Shown piece by piece: positions 7,620 to 11,977 of a stretch of 11,977 bases of DNA. The position numbers and the translations under genes are program-made. Position 1 is the first letter of the stretch. Every line of letters starts with the position of its first letter. Location: NCBI GenBank assembly GCA_020253595.1, contig JADCBH010000391.1:1-11977 (forward strand), read 5' to 3'. Under the pieces are notes generated by a model. It did not search any database. It was not told the origin of the DNA and saw only the letters and a program-made list of their open reading frames with translations. Origin of the DNA: Brevundimonas sp. GTDB taxonomy: Bacteria; Pseudomonadota; Alphaproteobacteria; Caulobacterales; Caulobacteraceae.

Positions 7620-8405
7620 TTGACCGACACCTTCGCTCCCGTCCGGCCGCTTCTGGCCCGCCCCGATCTTGCGGCCCTGTCGCTGGAAGGAATCGTGCGC
7701 GCCGACGCCTATCGGCCGACGCGGGCCATGCGGGGGGCCGCCCCCGTCGCGGACATTCACGCTGAAGCCGCCGCCGCGTCCGAGCGGATCGACCAGCTGC
7801 TGTTCGGCGAGATCTTCGACGTGCTCGATGAAGTGGACGGCCGCGCCTGGGGCCAGGCCCGCCGCGACGGCATCGTCGGCTGGATCGACCTGTCGCTTCT
7901 GTCGCCGGGCCTCGTGCGCCCGACCCACACGGTCACAACCGGCGACGCAGCCCTGCCCTTGAACGCCCTCGTCACCGACAGCGAAGACGGTGCCCATGTC
8001 CGGTCCATCGGTCAGTTCCAGTTCGACATCGTCACGGTGGCTGAGCAACTGATCGGCACGCCTCACGAACTGGGCGCCCGCTCCTCACGGGCCACCGACT
8101 GCTCCGGTCTGGTCCAGCAGGCGCTCCTGGCCTGCGGCTTCGCCGGAACCCGTCGTGCCCACGATCAGGCCGAACTCGGTGTCGAGGTTGCGCGCGATCA
8201 GGCGCGGCGCGGGGATCTGGTAGTCTGGCTCAACCTCGCCGAGGGTCAGAGCTGGACCGGTCACTCGGCCATCCTGAGGGACGAGTCCCACGTCATTCAC
8301 GCCACTGGCCATCACGGCGCGGTCGTAGTCGAATCGCTGGTTGATGCGGACGCGCGGTGCCTCGCGGACGGCTTCCAGGCCGCCCGCTTCAGACGCATTC
8401 GCTAG
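7620..8405 (+). CDS. NlpC/P60 (C40) peptidase with two N-terminal SH3b-like domains, cytoplasmic YkfC-like
   Basis: The 261-residue protein has two SH3b-like segments (about 54-96 and 98-137) followed by an NlpC/P60 domain. The catalytic triad is C161 (TDCSGLVQ), H215 (GHSAIL) and H227 (VIHATG). The spacing of 54 and 12 residues is close to that of YkfC, an endopeptidase cleaving gamma-D-Glu-DAP bonds in murein peptides. No signal peptide or membrane segment is present, so it should act in the cytoplasm on imported peptides. The start is a TTG at 7620: the frame is closed by TAA at 7563-7565 and has no ATG or GTG between; the first internal ATG (codon 37) would remove the N-terminus. No clear Shine-Dalgarno is visible. 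Pairing with an M17 aminopeptidase suggests joint degradation of cell-wall peptides. It ends three bases from the stop of the convergent cytochrome gene. Confidence 0.9.
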   Translation: MTDTFAPVRPLLARPDLAALSLEGIVRADAYRPTRAMRGAAPVADIHAEAAAASERIDQLLFGEIFDVLDEVDGRAWGQARRDGIVGWIDLSLLSPGLVRPTHTVTTGDAALPLNALVTDSEDGAHVRSIGQFQFDIVTVAEQLIGTPHELGARSSRATDCSGLVQQALLACGFAGTRRAHDQAELGVEVARDQARRGDLVVWLNLAEGQSWTGHSAILRDESHVIHATGHHGAVVVESLVDADARCLADGFQAARFRRIR

Positions 8406-8408
8406 GGA

Positions 8409-9101
8409 TCAGCCCGCCGGCGTGGCTTCCGCGCCCGGAGCCGCCGCCGCGCCTTCGGCCGGAGCGGCTTGTGCACCTTCGGCCGGAGCCGCTGCACCCT
8501 CTGCGGGGGCCGCACCCTCGGCCGGAGCCGCACCACCGGGCTGACGCGCCGGATCGGGAGCGGGGATGGCAAAGCCGGCCGAGCCCTGGCTGCGCAGATA
8601 GGCTATCAGGTTCACGCGCGCCTGGGTGTCACGCAGACCGGCGAACGACATCTTGGTGCCTTCCACATACCGGGCCGGTGCCGTGAGGAACTGATCCAGT
8701 TCGTCATAGCCCCAGATCGGCGCGACGCCCGCATGGGCCGTCATGGCGTCCGAATAGGCAAAGCCCGGACGGTGCAGTACGCGGCCGCCCACGACCCCGT
8801 ACAGGTTCGGGCCGATCCCGTCCGCGCCGCCCGAGTTGACCGTGTGGCACGAAGCGCAGCGCGCGTAGGCGGCTTCGCCCGCAGCCAGGTCCGCGACGGG
8901 CAGCAGCGTCCCCCAGTCCGGGGGCAGTACCTCTTCAGCGGCACCGGCCTCGGCCTCCTCGGGGACGTTGATCATATAGCCCATCTTCTCGGGCTCCTTG
9001 GTCGCAAAGACTGCGCCCGAAACCTGCTGCAGCACCAGGACGGCGAACGCCGTTCCCAGACCCGCGCCCATGATCTTGTTCCACTTCAGATCGCCGCTCA
9101 T
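8409..9101 (-). CDS. membrane-anchored class I cytochrome c (CycM/c552-like)
   Basis: The 230-residue protein has an N-terminal uncleaved membrane anchor (about residues 10-30) and a periplasmic cytochrome c domain with one heme site, CASCH (C82, C85, H86), and a likely axial methionine M151 in GTKMSF. The motifs GIGPNLYGVVGGR and FAYSDAM are typical of mitochondrial-type cytochromes c. Related proteins such as CycM of rhizobia carry electrons from the bc1 complex to an aa3 oxidase, so a respiratory role is inferred. Residues 188-230 form an unusual Ala/Pro/Glu/Gly tail built from PAEG repeats. The gene is divergent from kdsB, a neighbour pairing I recall in several alphaproteobacteria. Confidence 0.92.
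   Translation of the reverse strand: MSGDLKWNKIMGAGLGTAFAVLVLQQVSGAVFATKEPEKMGYMINVPEEAEAGAAEEVLPPDWGTLLPVADLAAGEAAYARCASCHTVNSGGADGIGPNLYGVVGGRVLHRPGFAYSDAMTAHAGVAPIWGYDELDQFLTAPARYVEGTKMSFAGLRDTQARVNLIAYLRSQGSAGFAIPAPDPARQPGGAAPAEGAAPAEGAAAPAEGAQAAPAEGAAAAPGAEATPAG
8442..8531 (-). repeat. degenerate tandem repeat encoding a PAEG-rich tail
   Basis: The 3' end of the cytochrome gene contains about four near-copies of a 15-24 bp unit encoding (A)nPAEGA, with PAEG at residues 193-196, 199-202, 206-209 and 214-217. The periodic DNA could change length by slippage without shifting the frame when units are multiples of three. The peptide should be flexible and extend into the periplasm. Confidence 0.8.
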
Positions 9102-9212
9102 CGCGTCGTCGCATCCCGTCTAAATGGCCCGTGCCGAACGATGGCGAAGCGGGCGAGTGTCTTGCGGGCCGGTCTCTTACACGCTAGCGCCGCCTTCGCA
9201 ACCGGCCCGGCC

Positions 9213-9224
9213 GCCTGATCAGGC
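9213..9224. other. 12-bp perfect palindrome in the cytochrome c/kdsB divergent region
   Basis: GCCTGATCAGGC is its own reverse complement and lies 32 bp before the kdsB ATG in the 154-bp region between two divergent genes. That position fits an operator, but a single 12-mer in G+C-rich DNA can arise by chance. No regulator is identified. Confidence 0.25.
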
Positions 9225-9255
9225 GTCGCGAGGTCGCATGACGGGAAACGCCTGA

Positions 9256-9990
9256 ATGACGCCCCTGATCCTTATCCCCACGCGCATGGCCGCGACCCGT
9301 CTGCCGGGCAAGCCATTGGCCGACATCGGCGGCAAGCCCATGATCGTCCGCGCCTGGGAACAGGCCGTGGCGTCGGGCCTGCCCGTGGCCGTCGCCGCAG
9401 GCGATCCGGAGATCGTGCAGGTGGTCGAGGCCGCCGGTGGTCGCGCCGTCCTGACCGACCCCTCCCTCCCCAGCGGCTCGGACCGCGCCCTGGCCGCTCT
9501 GGAGACGCTGGACCCACACGGCGAGTTCGACGCCGTCATCAACCTCCAGGGCGACATGCCGTTCGCCGACCCGGGTCTGGCGACCGCCTGCGCTGCCTTG
9601 CTGCATGGCGAGCCGACCTGCGACATCGCCACCCTGGTCGCGCCCGAGCTCGATCCGTCCGACCGCTCCAATGTCGATGTGGTGAAGGCCGTGCTGGCGC
9701 TGCCTGAAGACCGTCGCCACGCCCGGGCCCTCTACTTCACGCGTTCGACGCTTTATGGCGACGGTCCCGTGTGGCGTCACATCGGCATCTATGGCTATCG
9801 CCGGGAGGCGCTGAAGCGCTTCTGCGCCGCGCCGCCGTCGCCTCTGGAAAAACGCGAGAAGCTGGAACAGCTCCGCGCCCTCGAACTCGGCCTCTCCATC
9901 TGGGCCGCCACGGTCTCCGAAGCGCCGATCTCTGTCGACAACCCTGCGGATCTCGAGGCGGCGCGGGCTTTGCTAGGGATTAGGGATTAG
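9256..9990 (+). CDS. kdsB: 3-deoxy-manno-octulosonate cytidylyltransferase
   Basis: KdsB activates Kdo with CTP to give CMP-Kdo for the lipopolysaccharide inner core, in the cytoplasm. The 244-residue product has the nucleotide-binding motif IPTRMAATRLPGKPL (residues 7-21), the sugar/CTP loop LPSGSDR (71-77), the metal site INLQGD (D100), and WRHIGIYGYRREAL in the second half. Length and order match the family. The last codons (LLGIRD and the stop TAG at 9988-9990) lie inside an AGGGATT repeat array, so the original C-terminus has probably been replaced or extended by the repeat. In many alphaproteobacteria I recall pheA (prephenate dehydratase) just downstream of kdsB; here the repeat-flanked four-helix gene takes that place. 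Confidence 0.95.
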   Translation: MTPLILIPTRMAATRLPGKPLADIGGKPMIVRAWEQAVASGLPVAVAAGDPEIVQVVEAAGGRAVLTDPSLPSGSDRALAALETLDPHGEFDAVINLQGDMPFADPGLATACAALLHGEPTCDIATLVAPELDPSDRSNVDVVKAVLALPEDRRHARALYFTRSTLYGDGPVWRHIGIYGYRREALKRFCAAPPSPLEKREKLEQLRALELGLSIWAATVSEAPISVDNPADLEAARALLGIRD

Positions 9991-9999
9991 GGATTGGAG
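9975..9999. repeat. left heptamer array, three AGGGATT units then GGAG
   Basis: Three exact tandem copies of AGGGATT (9975-9981, 9982-9988, 9989-9995) are followed by GGAG. The array overlaps the last codons and stop of kdsB and, on the other strand, the last codons and TAA stop (9987-9989) of the four-helix gene. It is the inverted partner of the array at 10365-10396. Confidence 0.9.
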
Positions 10000-10364
10000 G
10001 GCGTTGCGGGTTCTGAAAGCCGCGTCCGCAGCGCCGTTAGCATGCGGCCGAGTTCTTCGGTTCGGCCTAGCAGCTCGGCCACCTTGTCGGCGGGTGCCAG
10101 TTCCAGTCGGCCGATGATGATCAGGAAGGTCTCCAGTTCCGCCGCCGAGCCCCGAGCGATGCTGACGAAATGTGCATAGTCCCGCCGAGTGGCTCGCCCG
10201 TTGCCTTCTGCCAGGTTCGCCGGAATCGAACTGGACGCGCGAATGATCTGCCCCGAGAGGCGAAACGCCTCCTCCTTTGGCATCACACGCGTCAGGCGAT
10301 ATACATCGCAGGCGAGGTCCACGCCCTTCTGCCAGACGGCCAGATCCCGGTGCGACAGCGCCAT
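9987..10364 (-). CDS. four-helix-bundle protein of the S23/IVP (Avd-related) family
   Basis: The 125-residue protein carries the family pattern DLAVWQKGVDLA (7-18), an IRASSSIPANLAEGNGR core (41-57) and ARGSAAELETFL (70-81), predicting four helices. Homologues are encoded in intervening sequences of some 23S rRNA genes and, as Avd, beside the reverse transcriptases of diversity-generating retroelements. Here there is no rRNA, reverse transcriptase or variable repeat nearby, so its function is unknown. The start is the ATG at 10364; a TTG two codons upstream (10370) lies within the repeat. The right repeat array supplies a possible Shine-Dalgarno (AGGGA six bases before the ATG) and the left array supplies the stop TAA. 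The last five residues (TPSNP) are encoded by or next to the repeat. Confidence 0.9.
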   Translation of the reverse strand: MALSHRDLAVWQKGVDLACDVYRLTRVMPKEEAFRLSGQIIRASSSIPANLAEGNGRATRRDYAHFVSIARGSAAELETFLIIIGRLELAPADKVAELLGRTEELGRMLTALRTRLSEPATPSNP

Positions 10365-10396
10365 CTCCAATCCCTATTCCCTAATCCCTAATCCCT
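10365..10396. repeat. right heptamer array, four inverted AGGGATT units
   Basis: Reading the minus strand from 10396 to 10365 gives AGGGATT, AGGGATT, AGGGAAT (one changed base), AGGGATT, then GGAG. The innermost 11 bases AGGGATTGGAG equal those of the left array in inverted orientation. The array encodes the last residues of NudC (GLGIRE) and its stop, and forms the leader of the four-helix gene. Confidence 0.9.
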
Positions 10397-11321
10397 CGCC
10401 TCCCACCCACGCCTCCAGCAGGGTCCGCGCGATTGCGAACCTTGGCGGCGCCTTCACCTCATGCGCGCCCGCCAGCACGGCCCGCGCCTCGTCCCGGGTG
10501 AACCAGCGCACTTCTTCCAGCTCTGTCTGGTCCGGGCTCGCCTGATCGTCCGATACTTCTGCGATCAGGCCGATCATCAGCTGGGACGGAAACGGCCAGG
10601 GCTGGCTGGAGTGGTACCGCACCGCCGTCACCGTCAGTCCCGCCTCCTCGGCGATCTCGCGCGCGCAGCCTTCCTCGATGGTCTCGCCGGGCTCCAGAAA
10701 GCCCGCCAGCGCTGACATCGGTCCCTTGGGCCAGGCCGCCTGACGCCCCAGCAGGCACCGGTCCTCAAACACCGGCAGCATGATCGTGACCGGATCGACG
10801 CGCGGGAAATGCTCGGTCGCGCAGGCGGGGCACTTCCGCTTCCAGCCGCCGGAAATCAGGTCCGTCGCCTGCCCGCAGTTGGCGCAGAAGCCGTGCCGTC
10901 GGCTCCAGTCGAACAGGCTGCGCGCCGTCCCCGCCATGGCCGCGTCCGTATCCGGCAGCACTGCCGCCGCCTCGCGCAGTTCGGTGAAGACACCCAGACC
11001 GGACACCGGCCCCCCGGAACCTTCACCGGCCGGATCCGCCTCGCCCTCGAACTCGACCGCAAAGACCGGCGCGCCCTTCCACAGGCCAAGGAACAGCTCG
11101 TGGTCGGCCTCGTCCACCATGGCCCGCGCCCGGGTCAGGTCCGTCCACGCCAGCCGTGGCCCCTTGGCCGTCTCCTCCAGCAACGGTCGCCCCTGCCACA
11201 GCATCATGGCCAGCGCCTCGGGGTTCGCCCCCTGTTCAGCCAACCATTGGGGATCGTTTCGCCGGTCTCCGGCGCGGTCCAGCGGGTTTCCGGCGAAGGT
11301 GTTGAGGGCGGGGAGGGCCAT
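10374..11321 (-). CDS. nudC: NAD(+) diphosphatase / NAD-capped RNA decapping hydrolase
   Basis: NudC hydrolyses NADH or NAD+ to NMN(H) and AMP and can remove NAD caps from RNA. The 315-residue product has a poorly conserved N-terminal domain, a zinc ribbon (C146, C149, C164, C167), a complete Nudix box from G207 to L229 (GFLEPGE...REIAEEAGL) and the NudC signature SQPWPFPSQ (239-247). The last residues GLGIRE and the TAG stop are read from the AGGGATT repeat array. The tail is beyond the catalytic fold, so activity should be intact. The gene is divergent from the SRP RNA; its ATG at 11321 fits the family N-terminus. Confidence 0.95.
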   Translation of the reverse strand: MALPALNTFAGNPLDRAGDRRNDPQWLAEQGANPEALAMMLWQGRPLLEETAKGPRLAWTDLTRARAMVDEADHELFLGLWKGAPVFAVEFEGEADPAGEGSGGPVSGLGVFTELREAAAVLPDTDAAMAGTARSLFDWSRRHGFCANCGQATDLISGGWKRKCPACATEHFPRVDPVTIMLPVFEDRCLLGRQAAWPKGPMSALAGFLEPGETIEEGCAREIAEEAGLTVTAVRYHSSQPWPFPSQLMIGLIAEVSDDQASPDQTELEEVRWFTRDEARAVLAGAHEVKAPPRFAIARTLLEAWVGGEGLGIRE

Positions 11322-11365
11322 GTCCGCTTCCTAGCGGCGTTCGCTTCGGTCGGGGAGGGGGCACC

Positions 11366-11394
11366 TTGATCCCGCCGCGCCATCGGGCCATATG
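11366..11394 (+). promoter_or_regulatory. probable promoter of the SRP RNA gene
   Basis: TTGATC (11366-11371) as a -35 and CATATG (11389-11394) as a -10 are separated by 17 bp. The predicted start lies around 11400-11401, exactly at the G that begins the outer stem of the SRP RNA. The fit of position is better evidence than the motifs, which are imperfect. Confidence 0.5.
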
Positions 11395-11399
11395 GGCCT

Positions 11400-11490
11400 C
11401 GGAGATCGCGGGCGAAGGCTTCGCCAACCTGGTCAGGGCCGGAAGGCAGCAGCCACAACGAATTCCCCTTCGGGTCGCGGTCTCCACCTT
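11400..11490 (+). ncRNA. ffs: signal recognition particle RNA, small bacterial (4.5S) type
   Basis: The invariant domain IV is present: GGTCAGGGCCGGAAGGCAGC at 11431-11450 followed by AGCC, with the GGAA tetraloop and the asymmetric internal loop that bind Ffh. The outer stem pairs GGAGATCGCG (11401-11410) with CGCGGTCTCC (11476-11485), and CGAAGG and TTCG on the 5' side pair with CCTTCG and CGAA on the 3' side. A short T run follows at 11489-11492. The RNA guides ribosomes making membrane proteins to FtsY. The ends are set from the stem and may be off by a few bases. Its position just upstream of dnaX is, from memory, conserved in alphaproteobacteria. Confidence 0.93.
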
Positions 11491-11565
11491 TTCCCAAAAT
11501 CTGATGTGCGTTCGGGCCGAAGGTCCTGTCGTTTGATCCAGTTGTCATCCGCCGATGGTGGTTCT

Positions 11566-11675
11566 TCACAACGATCAAAACGAAGCCAAAGCCACGACGA
11601 TCACAACGATGCCCCGTGCGCATCTGCGACGCCGCTCCCGTTGTGTTCGTTGTGAGCTCGCTGTGTTCGTTGTGA
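11566..11675. repeat. nested inverted repeats built from TCACAACGA
   Basis: TCACAACGAT occurs at 11566-11575 and 11601-11610; its near complement TTCGTTGTGA occurs at 11646-11655 and 11666-11675, each within the 14-bp direct repeat TGTGTTCGTTGTGA. The outer and inner copies can form two nested 9-bp stems (11566-11574 with 11667-11675; 11601-11609 with 11647-11655). No gene lies between them. The cluster sits in the 258-bp gap between the SRP RNA and dnaX; the rest of the gap shows no clear site. Confidence 0.75.
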
Positions 11676-11748
11676 TGAAACCCTGACGGGCCTGCGGCAA
11701 ACCTCTTAGGAGTCGCGCGCGATCCCCCTCCCGCGCTAACCTCCACTG

Positions 11749-11977
11749 ATGACCGACGTCGACCTTGATTCCGGCGACCCGCCCTGGGCGGAGGACGACG
11801 ACGCGCCCGAGCGCGATCAGAACACCGACGACATGTTCGGCGCGCCCGTCCCCGCGCCCACTCCGGAACCCAGGGCCGCGAAAGCCGCCCCGGCCAGCGC
11901 CCCCTCCGACGCCCATCAGAACGACGGCGCCGCCTACACCGTCCTCGCGCGCAAATATCGCCCCAAGACCTTCGAGG
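11749..11977 (+). CDS. dnaX: DNA polymerase III subunit gamma/tau, N-terminus (3' partial)
   Basis: The frame is open from an ATG at 11749 to the window end (76 codons). Residues about 62-76 read AYTVLARKYRPKTFE, the start of the clamp-loader ATPase core of DnaX, which loads the sliding clamp and organises the replisome. Before it is a 61-residue acidic, Pro/Ala-rich extension absent from E. coli DnaX; such extensions occur in some alphaproteobacteria. An in-frame ATG at 11833 (residue 29) is an alternative start. No strong Shine-Dalgarno precedes either. The Walker A motif lies beyond the window. Confidence 0.92.
   Translation, partial: MTDVDLDSGDPPWAEDDDAPERDQNTDDMFGAPVPAPTPEPRAAKAAPASAPSDAHQNDGAAYTVLARKYRPKTFE

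Larger units (their letters stand above)
9975..10396. mobile_element. candidate mobile cassette: four-helix-bundle gene between inverted heptamer arrays
   Basis: The unit consists of inverted arrays of AGGGATT at both ends (25 and 32 bp, both ending inward in AGGGATTGGAG) and one small gene that fills the space between them completely. The ends reach into the reading frames of both flanking housekeeping genes. No transposase is encoded, so movement would need help in trans or recombination between repeats elsewhere. I recall four-helix-bundle genes of this family next to short GGGATT-like tandem repeats in other proteobacterial genomes, but could not check that. Calling it mobile is inference. 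Confidence 0.45.

Noticed and set aside
9975..9995. telomere-like TTAGGGA repeat taken as a replicon end or assembly artefact
   Set aside because: Only three units are present and sequence continues normally with conserved genes on both sides, so it is an internal repeat.
9975..10396. diversity-generating retroelement
   Set aside because: The four-helix protein is Avd-related, but there is no reverse transcriptase and no template/variable repeat pair with adenine-specific differences in the window.
11204..11746. 180-codon minus-strand frame crossing the SRP RNA and the nudC start
   Set aside because: It runs through the SRP RNA and the TCACAACGA repeats; the NEHSELTTNTT stretch is translated repeat, not a protein domain.

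Overview
The window looks like chromosomal DNA of a G+C-rich alphaproteobacterium, most likely of the Caulobacterales (Brevundimonas/Caulobacter type). The evidence is the strong G/C bias at third codon positions, the gene neighbourhoods (NifU-like scaffold, yidD, thrS; membrane cytochrome c next to kdsB; nudC, SRP RNA, dnaX) and dispersed repeats of a kind I recall from these genomes. The genus is inferred, not shown.

Layout. Positions 1-2036 (+) hold the end of an ABC exporter of the bacteriocin/microcin type and its HlyD-family adaptor, overlapping by ATGA. This pair has visibly weaker G/C bias than the rest. It is followed by about 400 bp without an intact gene (2037-2432), containing a possible coding remnant and a dispersed inverted-repeat element. 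Positions 2433-6068 (-) carry a TPR protein with a signal peptide, a NifU/IscU-like scaffold, yidD and thrS; a perfect 31-bp inverted repeat lies between the scaffold gene and yidD. Positions 6150-8405 (+) carry an M17 aminopeptidase and a cytoplasmic NlpC/P60 peptidase, probably a peptide or murein-peptide degrading pair. A membrane-anchored cytochrome c (8409-9101, -) is convergent with them and divergent from kdsB (9256-9990, +).

The most unusual part is 9975-10396. A small four-helix-bundle (S23/IVP, Avd-related) gene is bounded on both sides by inverted arrays of the heptamer AGGGATT. The arrays supply the last codons and stop codons of both neighbours (kdsB and nudC) and the stop of the four-helix gene, so the unit looks like an inserted, self-contained cassette.

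NudC (10374-11321, -) is divergent from a bacterial SRP RNA (about 11400-11490, +). A second, gene-less repeat cluster built from TCACAACGA and its complement lies at 11566-11675, and dnaX (11749 onward, +) runs off the window. I saw no tRNA, rRNA, CRISPR array, transposase or integrase.
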